Source: Phorcus lineatus (Eukaryota > Mollusca > Gastropoda > Trochida > Trochidae). From it: DNA of 64,000 nt. The DNA is taken from contig OV121098.1 of NCBI GenBank assembly GCA_921293015.1, positions 17,880,161 through 17,944,160 on the forward strand. The letters are read 5' to 3'. The number at the start of each line of letters is the position of its first letter. Position 1 is the stretch's first letter. The notes beneath the pieces are model-generated. The model saw only the letters and a list, made by a program, of their open reading frames with translations, was not told where the DNA came from and searched no databases. A program made the translations under genes and the position numbers. Of the stretch, positions 19,847 through 30,516 are shown piece after piece.

Positions 19847-20608
19847 ATGACAGATTCAAGTGGGCCACATCAAACAATTGACAAATGTTTGAATACGGGT
19901 ATAGCAGACCTATCGGATGTTGAAAATTTTGAAATACCAGGAGAAGTAGGTAAAATATATGCCAAACGAAAAGAAGTTGATCCGGGAGGAGGTTCTGTAG
20001 ATATTTTTAATGGTGATGGTGTCGAGGATAAAACTTATGGCTTTTTATTTAAAAATGGTAATTATAATAAGAAGGAATTAAGCGATGAACCTCAGACTTT
20101 GGGTGAATTAAACGATGTTAATATTGCAGCTCTCGAGACATTGACTGAACCGAAGAAGGTAATACAATATTACACCAATAACCCAAGAAAATTTACGTAT
20201 ATCGTAGAACCGAAATGGGAATTAGATATTTATCTAAATCTCGTGAATATAATAATTGGAAAGCGGCACTTATCTTATTCACCAAACAAAAAGAATAGCG
20301 TCAAACTTGTTAATAATAATGGGGAGTATGGTTTAGCTAAAATTGATGCATTCAAACCTAATGCCCCGGCTTTTCTATCAGGTTTTGAAGAATTTACTGA
20401 AAAGAATTATGGTGAATATATTTATATAGCTATGAATTTAGGGACTGTACCCGATGATTTTGTAACGATATTACCCGGGCTAAACATTAAATGGATTGTT
20501 CCAAATAAGTCTCTGTATATGCTTATAACACCCGATGAGAAAAATCATAATTTAGAAGGCGATATTACAATAGAACGCCCTAGTGGGAGTAGGATCAGAG
20601 TAATATAG
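19847..20608 (+). CDS. Protein B of the A/B paralogue pair, open but shortened (copy 1)
   Basis: 253 codons from MTDSSGPHQ, behind ATTAATAAAG. It shares blocks with protein A: RRH/KRH near the middle, a VSY.P-like block, and DDFVTILPGLNIKW. Relative to copy 2 it lacks several short in-frame stretches (for example after KIYA and in the HFLNKIINSG region) and ends early because of a 22-bp deletion after RIRV. Function unknown. It has no signal peptide or membrane segment. Confidence 0.7.
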   Translation: MTDSSGPHQTIDKCLNTGIADLSDVENFEIPGEVGKIYAKRKEVDPGGGSVDIFNGDGVEDKTYGFLFKNGNYNKKELSDEPQTLGELNDVNIAALETLTEPKKVIQYYTNNPRKFTYIVEPKWELDIYLNLVNIIIGKRHLSYSPNKKNSVKLVNNNGEYGLAKIDAFKPNAPAFLSGFEEFTEKNYGEYIYIAMNLGTVPDDFVTILPGLNIKWIVPNKSLYMLITPDEKNHNLEGDITIERPSGSRIRVI

Positions 20609-20691
20609 TTTTTAAAAGATTAATGTCTACTTCTCAACCAATTTCAAAAGACTATCTTCTGACTTTAAGGATTAGTTCCATATATAATAAA

Positions 20692-21186
20692 ATGCGGTCC
20701 GTATTAACAAGCCACGGCGATGAATTTCGCTTGAATAGAATAAGCGAGATAAAAGATGAGATTATTAAAGAGTACGACTTTCACATGGCTAAAAGTAAAT
20801 CCATTAGAAAAGCTTTAAATGTAACGGAAACACTGGATACAACACTAATTACTTGTAGTATTGCATTAGGAGCTAGTGGTGTAGGTGTCTTAGCAACCGT
20901 GATTATGGCCCCCGTAAGTATCGGAATCCTTGGAACATCGATGAAGGTTGCTTCCAAGAGGTGACGTTTTAAACTTAAAAAACATAAAGATATATGTATT
21001 ATCGCAAATTCTAAATTAAATACCATTTCTAGCCTTATTTCTAAAGCTGTAGATGATGACTGTATCTCTAATGAGGAATTTAATCTTATTACGGCTGAAC
21101 ATTCAAACTTTTATGAAATGATAAGCCAAATTAAATCTCAAAAGATTGACAGAGAAAATATTATAGAAATGTTTAAGAAAGACTAA
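20692..21186 (+). pseudogene. Helical membrane protein C, broken (copy 1)
   Basis: Counterpart of the intact gene at 39247-39771. ATG 20692 lies behind ATATAATAAA. The first part is open, and an in-frame reading continues upstream to MSTSQPISKDYL at 20623. A short deletion removes part of the hydrophobic region, and a TGA at 20962-20964 ends the frame. The remaining C-terminal helices (SKLNTISSLISKA, SNEEFNLI) follow in frame. The GASG-IxxPxxIG hydrophobic core plus the SKLNTI block recurs in unnamed proteins of many metazoan Polintons, from memory. Confidence 0.75.
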
Positions 21187-21202
21187 CAATTATATACAAT
21201 AA

Positions 21203-21224
21203 TCATATCCAAAGTTGGATATGA
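21203..21224. terminator. Candidate 3'-end hairpin downstream of gene C (copy 1)
   Basis: CATATCCAA-AG-TTGGATATG forms a 9-bp perfect stem with a 2-base loop, extended to 10 bp by flanking T/A. It sits 17 bases after the last gene's stop. The same sequence at the same place in copy 2 (39788-39809) has survived while neighbouring sequence differs. Action as a transcript end or RNA-stability element is inferred. Confidence 0.5.
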
Positions 21225-21840
21225 ATATGCAATAAAATATGTAATAAAATATGTAATAAAATTATAGAAAATTCTTGCAAAATCCCCTTTTCTGGCTCTA
21301 CTTGGCAGACCTCCCTGGGTTCAACTCTTTCTTTCTTTCTTCTCTTTCTCCTCTTTCTCTCCAGGGAGGTTTTCCCCGCCTCTTTTTTTTTTGTTGCGAG
21401 ACGGGTAGAGGTGTCAGGTCCCTTATAATTGCCCATCACCTCTTAAAGACCACAGAGGTTATGTGGGGTTTGAACCCACATTGCAACAACCCGCTGGCCA
21501 GACGGAATGTTTGCGTGCCATATCACATAGCTACGGGACCTGACATTTATTTAAATATACTATCGTAGAAATGAAATTTTTTGGTCTCAATTGATAATAT
21601 AATACTATACGAACTAAATACAACCCTAATTTTAATGTAATTTTGATGTAAAACTGCTTATAATGCATATTATCGGTGAACAATCATATTGATTATTCAA
21701 TTGTTGTGCAATAACACCACTGAACCGGAAACCAGTTACTTTACGACCGCTTTATTGATAAATGTTTCTGTCTCAAATGTGTAAATCAATACAGGCGGGC
21801 AACAGCTGGTTGTTGCTAAAGCTTTGTTCGAATCACTTCA
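21225..21840. other. Copy 1-specific insert near the right end
   Basis: About 600 bp between the last gene and the right terminal repeat are absent from copy 2, which has a different stretch of about 125 bp there. The insert holds a pyrimidine-rich tract (CTTTCTTTCTTCTCTTTC) near 21330 and a tRNA-like unit (21413-21544). No protein gene is supported; the frames across the CT-rich tract are low-complexity artefacts. Confidence 0.6.
21413..21544 (-). repeat. tRNA-like element with 10-bp inverted ends
   Basis: GTCAGGTCCC at 21413-21422 and GGGACCTGAC at 21535-21544 are exact reverse complements. On the minus strand the enclosed sequence has a pol III A-box-like TAGCTATGTGATATGG and a good B box (GTGGGTTCAAACCCCAC, a T arm with a 5-bp stem). 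The acceptor stem does not close as in a tRNA, so it is a tRNA-derived short element or pseudo-tRNA and not a functional gene. Confidence 0.55.
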
Positions 21841-21921
21841 GTGAGAGATGAGATGTATTTCATACATTAAAAATACATTAAAAATTTCCCGTGGGTCCAG
21901 GTACAGCCTTTTATATCTACT
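21841..21921. repeat. Right terminal inverted repeat of copy 1
   Basis: Runs from AGTGAGAGATGAGATGTATT to CCTTTTATATCTACT. In reverse complement it opens AGTAGATATAAAAGGCTGTA, then CCTGGACCCACGGG. That subtype is identical to the left end of copy 2 and differs from the left end of copy 1. It is shorter than the other repeats because an internal segment is missing. Confidence 0.85.
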
Positions 21922-24852
21922 TTGTGTCTATCATAGGTTGCCAAATAACAACCTTGAATCTTTGAAAACATTCGCAGAAAACAGTGTTTCACTTCACTTT
22001 ATCAATTGCGATATTAAACAACCTACATAAAAAACGGTCATAGATTGCCAAATAACAACCTTGAACCTTTCAAAACAATCGCAGAAAACAGTGTTTCACT
22101 TCACTTTATCAATTGCGATATTAAACAACCTACATAAAAAACGGTCATAGATTGCCAAATAACAACCTTGAACCTTTCAAAACATTCGCAGAAAACCTTT
22201 TTACACTTTAGCCTATACCACTTTAATTTTCTAAAAAATTAGAAATTTGATAAAAATGAATATATTCGTAACTAACCTTATCGATATGATGCCATTGAAA
22301 TGGTTAAACGCAGTTTAAATCGGAATTTAAAGTTTATAAATTTAATTTTACAATTTTGTGTGATATAACTATCAAAAGCAAAATCAATTGAGTTAAACCG
22401 TGAATAGCGTATCAAAAATTGAGATTTCGACTACATTCAAGCTTTACTACAATCAATTGTGATAGTGGACAAACTACATGAAAAACGGTCAATACTGTCC
22501 ATCATAGGTTGCCAGATAACAACCTTGAATCTTTGAAAACATTCGCAGAAAACAGTGTTTCACTTCACTTTATCAATTGCGATATTGAACAACCTACATA
22601 AAAAACGGTCATAGTGTCTATCATAGGTTGCCAAATAACAACCTTGAACCTTTCAAAACAATCGGAGTAAACCTTTTTACACTTTAGCCTATGCCACTTT
22701 AATTTTCTAAAAAATTAGAAATTTGATAAAAATGAATATATTCGTAACTAACCTTATCGGTATGATGCCATTGAAATGGTTTAACGCAGTTTTAATCACA
22801 ATTTAAAGTTTATTATATGATTTTACAATTTTGTGTGATATAACTATCAAAAGCAAAATCAATCGGGTTAAAACCGTGAATAGCGTATCAAAAATTGAGA
22901 TTTCGACTACATTCAAGCTTTACTACAATTAATTGTGATAGTGGACAAACTACATGAAAAACGGTCAATACTGTCCATCATTGGTTGCTAAATAACAACC
23001 TTGAACCTTTCAAAACAATCGCAGAAAACAGTGTTTCACTTCACTTTATCACTTGCGATATTAAACACCCTACATAAAAAACGGTCATAGATTGCCAAAT
23101 AACAACCTTGAACCTTTCAAAACAATCGCAGAAAACCTTTTTACACTTTAGCCTATACCACTTTAATTTTCTAAAAAATTAGAAATTTGATAAAAATGAA
23201 TATATTCGTAACTAACCTTATCGATATGATGCCATTGAAATGGTTAAACGCAGTTTAAATCGGAATTTAAAGTTTATAAATTTAATTTTACAATTTTGTG
23301 TGATATAACTATCAAAAGCAAAATCAATTGAGTTAAACCGTGAATAGCGTATCAAAAATTGAGATTTCGACTACATTCAAGCTTTACTACAATCAATTGT
23401 GATAGTGGACAAACTACATGAAAAACGGTCAATACTGTCCATCATAGGTTGCCAGATAACAACCTTGAATCTTTGAAAACATTCGCAGAAAACAGTGTTT
23501 CACTTCACTTTATCAATTGCGATATTGAACAACCTACATAAAAAACGGTCATAGTGTCTATCATAGGTTGCCAAATAACAACCTTGAACCTTTCAAAACA
23601 ATCGGAGTAAACCTTTTTACACTTTAGCCTATGCCACTTTAATTTTCTAAAAAATTAGAAATTTGATAAAAATGAATATATTCGTAACTAACCTTATCGG
23701 TATGATGCCATTGAAATGGTTTAACGCAGTTTTAATCACAATTTAAAGTTTATTATATGATTTTACAATTTTGTGTGATATAACTATCAAAAGCAAAATC
23801 AATTGAGTTAAAACCGTGAATAGCGTATCAAAATTGACATTTCGACTACATTCAAGCTTTACTACTATCAATTGTGATAGTGGACAAACTACATGAAAAA
23901 CGGTCAATACTGTCCGTCATTGGTTGCCAGATAACAACCTTGATCCTTTCAAAACAATCGGAGTAAACCTTTTTACACTTTAGCCTATACCACTTTAATT
24001 TTTTTAAAAATTAGAAATTTGATAGAAATGAATATATTCGTAACTAACCTTATCGATATGATGCCATTGAACTGGTTAAACGCAGCTTAAATCGGAATTT
24101 AAAGTTTATAAATTTAATTTTACAATTTTGTGTGATATAACTATCAAAAGCAAAATCAATCGGGTTAAAACCGTGAAAAACAGATCAAAATTGAGATTTC
24201 GACTACATTCAAGCTTTACTACTATCAATTGTGATATTGGACAAACTACATGAAAAACGGTCAATACTGTCCATCATTGGTTGCCAGATAACAACCTTGA
24301 ATCTTTGAAAACATTCGCAGAAAACAGTGTTTCACTTCACTTTATCAATTGCGATATTGAACAACCTACATAAAAAACGGTCATAGGTTGCCAAATAACA
24401 ACCTTGATCCTTTCAAAACAATCGGAGAAATACTTTTTACACATTAGCCTATACCACTTTAATTTTCTAAAAAATTAGAAATTTGATAGAAATGAATATA
24501 TTCTTAACTAACCTTATCGATATGATGCCATTGAACTGGTTAAACGCAGTTAAATCGGAATTTAAAGTTTATAAATTTAATTTTACAATTTTGTGTGATA
24601 TAACTATTAAAAGCAAAATCAATCGGGTTAAACCGTGAATAGCGTATCAAAAATTGAGATTTCGACTACATTCAAGCTTTACTACAATTAATTGTGATAG
24701 TGGACAAACTACATAAAAAACGGTCTATACTGTCCATCATAGGTTGCCAGATAACAACCTCGAATGTTTGAAAACAATAGCAGAAAACAGTGTTTCACTT
24801 CACTTTATCAATTGCGATATTAAACAACCTACATAAAAAAATGGTCATAGTG
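21922..24852 (-). repeat. Satellite array between the elements, reverse orientation
   Basis: About 2.9 kb of the same satellite, inverted relative to 6895-9263. It contains a higher-order duplication: 22060-22860 recurs at 23000-23800 with a 940-bp period and few differences. It starts with TTGTG after copy 1 and ends with TAGTG before copy 2; joined, these would restore the unit CATAGTGTCTATCATAGG. So the array begins and ends at one and the same point of its repeat unit. Confidence 0.9.
24848..24852. other. Target-site duplication TAGTG (partner TTGTG at 21922-21926)
   Basis: The five bases before the left end of copy 2 are TAGTG. The five after the right end of copy 1 are TTGTG, one mismatch apart. 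The intact satellite unit reads CATAGTGTCTATC here, which fits a 5-bp duplication. The right end of copy 2 is followed by ACAAT instead. Confidence 0.6.
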
Positions 24853-25083
24853 AGTAGATATAAAAGGCTGTACCTGGACCCACGGGAAATTTTTAATGTA
24901 TTTCTAATGTATGAAATACATTAAAAACCTCCTTTTTAGACACACGTATTTTTTAATGTACTTCATACATTAAAAAATAATGGGGTTCTGGACCACGGGG
25001 AACTTTTAATGTATTTCTAATGTATGAAATACATTAAAAAACCCTTTTTAGACACACATATTTTTTAATGTACATCTCATCTC
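24853..25083. repeat. Left terminal inverted repeat of copy 2, internally duplicated
   Basis: Two tandem modules of roughly 115 bp, each with a TGG-CCCACGGG or TGGACCACGG block, the boxes TTTTTAATGTA and TACATTAAAA in both orientations, and a TTTTTAGACACAC block. It ends at ACATCTCATCTCTCACC next to the integrase stop. The right repeat (39935-40169) has the same two-module build in reverse complement. Confidence 0.85.
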
Positions 25084-26058
25084 TCACCGGGGATTGTGGA
25101 CAGTATCCGATGGTACAATTAATAATTCTTCTTTAACAAAGCCTCGCCCTGGTCCATCTTGTAAGTAATAAAGTGTTGGTTCACCCTTTTTAGAAACATA
25201 TCGACTAATTTTATATATTTTAAGAGACCATATGGGATCCGTTGCTCTAAATCTTTGATCACCCTCGAGTTCACCCGGTTGAAATAAATATCTTACGTTA
25301 ACTCTATCGGGTATTATTTTTTCATCTCTTAATAAAGGTGCAGAAGATTCAGCCACAACTGATTTCAATTTAATAGCTTTTATAGGTTTCTTATTTATAA
25401 GTCGAGTCTCTTCATTATTTATTGCCGATACAACCTCAGGCAATCTGGTTACCCACTCGGTAGACCTTGTCTTTGGGTTCTTTAATTCCTGAGCATACTG
25501 ATATCCGAATAAGCATTCGGATAGTGTCTTATTAAATCTCTCAACAAGGGCTTGACTTCTGTGCGCTTCTTTTTCGCCTCTTCTAATTCTAACGTTATGT
25601 TTTGATAAAAGTTGTGTTACATCTCCCATAAACTCACGCCCAGGATCTACTTGAAATGTACTCGGCCAATTCAAAGGACTTCTTCTATATATTTTCTCTA
25701 AAGCTTTAGCTACTTCTGTGGAGTTCTTAGTAGTTAATGCCTCTGCTTCCTTGTATCGACTGGCAACGTCTACCACAGTTAACGCATAGTTATAAGTCTT
25801 TCTTTTTACTCGGTCGTGAGGTAGAAATAGTAGGTCTGCTTGATGAACTTCATTTGGTACGGATATATCAAATTTTTGCCTTGGTATGTATTTAGGTGGA
25901 GGTAAATATATTTGCCAAATGGCTTGTTTCATTAACCAATTCTTCGCTTCTGCCTTAGTGACCTTTGCAGCCTTGGCGAGTTTATCTACAGCTGCTAGGC
26001 CTTTCCAATATCCCTGGGGACTATAATAAATCTTTTCTATCTTCTTCGAAGAAGACAT
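25084..26058 (-). CDS. Retroviral-type (rve) Polinton integrase, intact
   Basis: 324 codons. The DDE core is visible: D75 in VHQADLLFLP, D138 in TFQVDPGREFMG and E173 in SQALVERFNKTL. D138 to E173 is the usual 35-residue spacing. An N-terminal helical part (WLMKQAIWQIYLPP) precedes it. A C-terminal small-barrel-like region (LFQPGELEGDQRF to the end) resembles the chromodomain/SH3-like tails of Polinton integrases. The enzyme would cut and join element ends to target DNA. The start lies behind TATATAAGAG. It is the innermost gene of the left end, directly beside the terminal repeat, and lies 18 bp downstream of the polymerase stop. Copy 1 retains only its C-terminal third. Confidence 0.95.
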   Translation of the reverse strand: MSSSKKIEKIYYSPQGYWKGLAAVDKLAKAAKVTKAEAKNWLMKQAIWQIYLPPPKYIPRQKFDISVPNEVHQADLLFLPHDRVKRKTYNYALTVVDVASRYKEAEALTTKNSTEVAKALEKIYRRSPLNWPSTFQVDPGREFMGDVTQLLSKHNVRIRRGEKEAHRSQALVERFNKTLSECLFGYQYAQELKNPKTRSTEWVTRLPEVVSAINNEETRLINKKPIKAIKLKSVVAESSAPLLRDEKIIPDRVNVRYLFQPGELEGDQRFRATDPIWSLKIYKISRYVSKKGEPTLYYLQDGPGRGFVKEELLIVPSDTVHNPR

Positions 26059-26075
26059 CTCTTATATAAGAAGTA

Positions 26076-29000
26076 TTATGTTTTTAAATACCCATATGCG
26101 TATGTATTTACACCATCATCGGCAATCCATCTTTTCGTATCTAATGGAGATAATGATGTCTTTTTAAGCCGCATTGCGTACATGTTATGTCCTTCACTTC
26201 TCAAAGTATTTATTTCATGTTTAAAAGTCTTCTTATCGAATAATGCCTCTTTATACTGCTCAAGGTTGGTATTATTCTTTACTACATATCTTTTAATTCC
26301 TTTAGCTTTCTTTATTTTTGTTTTAGATTTTTTAATACAATACATCTTCGGTCTTAATCCGACGTATTCAGAAATAGGAACACCCGAACATTCATCCTTA
26401 AATTTACCCAAAACCTTCTTATTTTTTATACTGTGCAATGGGTGGGCTTTATCAAAATCACTAGTATCGTACAAGTCAATTTTTTCTTTCATGTCTTCGT
26501 AAACATCATCGGTTTGTATCTCTAATAACAAAGAATCTGTATCGGTACATAAAACTTCGCATTTATTTCCATATTGTTTCTTCATCTCATTATAATAAAA
26601 GTCATACATTAAGTGTTTCGATAAGTCTAATATACTCATACCAACGTATATTGGTTTGTTCAATTTTACTTTTGTTTTATTCATATGAACAGCGGCTAAA
26701 TCGTGGTCAAAGATTTTAAATTCATTAAAAGCAGGACTAGCAATAGCCTTTCTTTATGGTTGCTCTTCCTCATTTGTCCTGAATAATCTTACGTTTATTC
26801 TATTCCTCACATTTTCCATAGTTTTACCATATACAGAATTATTCATTAATTTGTAAAGGTTTTTCTCAAAATCACTAGTAGCTTTCGTCCTCAAATCTGT
26901 ATTCATTCTAATATACGGCTCCATCCAAGGGCTCTGATCGAATTCAAGAATTCTGTGTATTTTAGTTAACTTCATACCCAATGAAAGATATAATTGGAGA
27001 TTTCTGTAATGAATTACGTATTTACTTTTATTCATTAAGTTGGGCACTAATTTCTCTACATCGGGCATTTTTTCTCCGTTTAATAAATTATTTTGATAAT
27101 TGGAGAACCATTCTTGTTTCACCTTAAGTCTTTCAGGGGCCAATGAATAGGTATTATGATTAATATGGGTCTCTTTCGAGTATTCTAAGTCTACTTCGAG
27201 AATTAAACCCTTCTTCGAATCTTTAAGTATATTCATAATATCGAGATTCTTGTATTCTACCCACTTAAACCCACCCGTAGGTAAATATTGACTCATTGCC
27301 CATCCTTAAAGGTTATTCGCGTCTAAGTAAAGTATGTGACTTGATGGCTTACTCGAATCATATCCCTCTACATATTTATTGTTAGCCTTGGCATGTCTCT
27401 TGGACACCATGGATATTCCACCTCTGAGCCCTTTCTCGATAAACAAGTGCATGTCATAGTCAGTTAGTAGCTCTAGTTTTACTCTGGTTTTAAAAAGTAA
27501 AGCGTCCCAGGATAGCCCTGGACCCGTGAAATAATGTGCGGGATCTAACCCATATTGTTTCGAGCAAGTCTTTCTGAAAGTTTCGAATATATCGGCCAGT
27601 AATAATACATCGGTTTTTAGATACAGATCGTGATAATCGCCTAAATTTTTACAACCGAACGAATTCCACACATTTTTAGCGTGGTTATAATCATCATCGC
27701 TTATATGACTTTCGGATAAATTGTTATAAAAACATTCAATAGGTGGTAGTTCGGTTTCTTCAAACCTATCCCAATTATCCATATACGAGTATGGATATAC
27801 TCCTTTTATCAATAATAAATGCCGCGTGAGTTCTCGAGTATATTGTTCAGTTATAGGGAAGTTACAATTAGCCTCTACCAAAGAATCAAACGACATTAGA
27901 AGAAATTGACAACTATCTATAAAACGAAAGCCACCTAAAGAAAATGTTATATATCTTTCCATATTATTAGGTATACATTTTATATTGCCATCAACCTTAG
28001 AAATAGCCTGCATAATAAGGTTCGCATCATAAAATTTCAGATTGTGAATTACTACAGGAATTACAAGCTTTTTATGGTCTATTTTAAGTTGTAAGTTGCA
28101 TTTGCTATGAGCCGCACCACGATACTTTCCCATAATATGACAGTGATCGCGTACTCTTCTCCAATCTTTATTCTTAGAAAAAAACCCACCACAAATCCAA
28201 CAATTTCTAGCTTAATTAAATTGACTCGATTCCTCCTCAGTCATATCCATAGGTTTTATATCTTTTAATTGTTCCCTAATATTGTCTTCAACTTCCTGAA
28301 GGCGTATTAAGAACGTCTCCGCTGCATTTGGCCCCCTATAAATGACTGGCTTCATCACTGTTCCATCACTCCTCACACCAATAAATCCAAAGCCGCACGC
28401 GTCATGTTCCTCTATTTTACGAGTAAAACTTTGATTATTATTACTGTGCTGTACATTATGAACTTTTCATTGATACTCTCAAAATCTGCGTAAATAACCC
28501 AAGGCGCGGGCATCTGGTTTTGATAATTTTTAAAACGGAGTATTTTATCCTTCTCCTCAGGCATATCAATTCTAACAGCAGTCTTACTAACCCGCTCGCA
28601 GTCGGGTTTATGTTGTTGCAGTAGGTCCTCTCTAGAATACCCATGAAGGCATCTTTCACAAAAATATTTTTTCCTCATATTTTTAGTCTGATCGAATAGA
28701 AGTTTATTTAAATTCTTTATCCACATATAATGATATTTAATGTCTTTCGGATCGATTTTGTATTTTTTCTTATCCTTATCCTCTTTTTCCTTATTAATTT
28801 TCCCCCTGTTCAGCTGTTTTCTAACCTTATCAATTGCGGCTTCTCTCTTATCAATTGCGTCTTCGTTTTCTTCTAATAGAAACAGATTAATTCTAGGAAT
28901 ATCTTTAACTAACTCTATAAGTAATAATATTATCATTTTTGTCATTATTCCCGAATATATTAATAGCCAAATTGTTCATTTTTTCTACCCTCGTAATTTG

Positions 29001-29843
29001 TGAAATTGGAGTAGGAGTGTCTATACCATCAAAATTAAGCCCATCATTAATAGGATATGATGATGCCCTATCGGAGTTCGAATCTGCTGGAAATAAGGCA
29101 GATCTCAAAACCCATCTTAAACAGTTATCATCCTTATTCTTTACATTAATGATGGCCTTCTTATTCTTATAATATTTGGGTAAATCTATATAGGACCCAC
29201 CTTTCATTGGATTATATTTCGCTACGTCTAACCACATTGTTTCGATGCGATCTACAACCCACCCAAACCCTTGATGCGTAAATTTTTCCAATCTTTCTTT
29301 TATCAGTTCTTGGCATTCGGATAAAGATATAGGAATATCACTCGAGTCGGTTAATACCATCTGTTCAGCTCTAAAATAAGCACGCATAACAGTTTTCCCA
29401 TTGCTTTTCCCATTATGCTTACTGAGCTGAACTTTAATCACTAACTGATATTTAATATTAGTCAAATTTTCTAATTCCTCGGTTAATTTTTCTACCACAA
29501 GCTTTTCCGTATTTTTGAATACTATTAATAGATCCTTGTAATCAAGATGCATTACCCAACTACGTAAATAATTCCCAAAAGTTTTTGTTAAATACAACAC
29601 TTCAGGTTTGATATTAGATTTGATATCAAGTTCAGTTTGAGGTTCAGCTATAGGTTCAGTTTGAGTTTCAGTTTGAGTTTCAGTTTTAGGTTCAGTTGTA
29701 GGTTCAGTTTTAATATAATTTTTCAATTTAGTCATAATATTTTTCATACGATCAATGGTGGAAACAGATGCTCTATTTATAAAAGACTTTGCCAACACCA
29801 AAAAACGTGACATATATCCAATAATTCTACGACTCGATGCCAT
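26076..29843 (-). pseudogene. Protein-primed DNA polymerase B, full length but broken
   Basis: About 1,255 codons. N terminus at ATG 29843, then a glutamate/threonine-rich linker and GGSYIDLPKYYKNKKAIINV. Next come zinc motif CERCLHGYS, exonuclease I (VIYADFESI), an endonuclease-like Cys/His module (NCWICGG...RDHCH...AHSKCN), exonuclease II (NLKFYDANLI) and III (YLKTDVLLLADIFE), polymerase motif A (YLDANNL, then a TAA at 27306-27308), motif B (YKLMNNSVYGKT) and motif C (CTDTDSLLLE). Lesions: the motif A stop, a frameshift at about 26754, a TAA at 28212-28214 also present in copy 1, and frameshifts near 28465 and 28930. It would replicate the element. Confidence 0.93.
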
Positions 29844-29967
29844 TTATTATAGTTCTCAATTCTTTAAGGGACTTTTAACGTGCTATATTTGACAGTAATT
29901 CTAATGAGATTTCCGATTAGATAGGTGTCAAGTGTAGTAGCAATATTGAAGCACACGTAAAATATTG

Positions 29968-30495
29968 CTATTTTCCCTCACTTTGCTCATATAACTCATA
30001 ATAGGATAAACCTTTACTGATATGGCGAATTCTTATACCCAACATTTTAGCAATTTTCTCGTAACTTTTGTCAACATTAAGTTCTTTATAAGCATGAACT
30101 AAGCAAACACCTATCAATCCTAGTCTATTCTTGCCTCTTTTAATTAAATTTAACTTCTCACATATGCTAGTATATTTTTTTGCGGTTAATAATTGTAAGC
30201 ATTCCCCCAAATTATATCGTTGCAATACCTTTTGGACACACCTTTGTTTATGATTAGGGATATTAATCCTATTATTATTAATCGAGTACGGATTGTAAAA
30301 ATTAAGTATTTTATATTCAAACCCGCAATCTACACATCTGCAGCCATCGATTATATTCCTGTGAATACAGTCTTTGGGATCAATATCAGTAAACTGGCAA
30401 CAATTCTCACAAAACTCTTTCCCTTTATACATTATTACTTCCTTATGGGGGCATACTTCTTTCGAGGGGAGCATTTCTGGGCTCCAAGAGGACAT
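29968..30495 (-). CDS. TFIIB-like transcription factor (zinc ribbons plus cyclin-like fold)
   Basis: 175 codons. Two Cys/His clusters lie in the N-terminal half: CPHKEV...FCENC (about residues 15-32) and CIHRNIIDGCRCVDCG (about 43-58), the second resembling a TFIIB zinc ribbon. The C-terminal half has the layout of one TFIIB cyclin repeat: a basic RGKNRLGLIGVCLVHAY helix, then SYEKIAKMLGIRIRHISKG. TFIIB has two such repeats, so this is a minimal form. It sits between polymerase and structural genes and starts at ATATTATAAATG. It may direct RNA polymerase II to element promoters, which is an inference. Copy 1 keeps only the first 24 codons. Confidence 0.7.
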   Translation of the reverse strand: MSSWSPEMLPSKEVCPHKEVIMYKGKEFCENCCQFTDIDPKDCIHRNIIDGCRCVDCGFEYKILNFYNPYSINNNRINIPNHKQRCVQKVLQRYNLGECLQLLTAKKYTSICEKLNLIKRGKNRLGLIGVCLVHAYKELNVDKSYEKIAKMLGIRIRHISKGLSYYELYEQSEGK

Positions 30496-30516
30496 TTATA
30501 ATATATTTCAAATTCC

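Larger units (their letters stand above)
9269..21921. mobile_element. Polinton/Maverick element, copy 1 (defective)
   Basis: A 12.65-kb element bounded by inverted AGTAGATATAAAAGG termini. It carries the same gene order as copy 2 and matches it closely by eye, but has several internal deletions: a polymerase-integrase fusion at 9759-9764, a polymerase deletion near 9855, and loss of the polymerase N terminus with most of the TFIIB-like gene at about 11837. The ATPase (13671-14276), penton protein (18303-18968) and protein B (19847-20608) frames remain open; the other genes are broken. The family is a self-synthesising virus-like transposon related to adintoviruses. Confidence 0.92.

Noticed and set aside
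21203..21568. Open frames across the pyrimidine-rich tract
   Set aside because: Low-complexity translation of a CT/GA-rich tract and a tRNA-like element.
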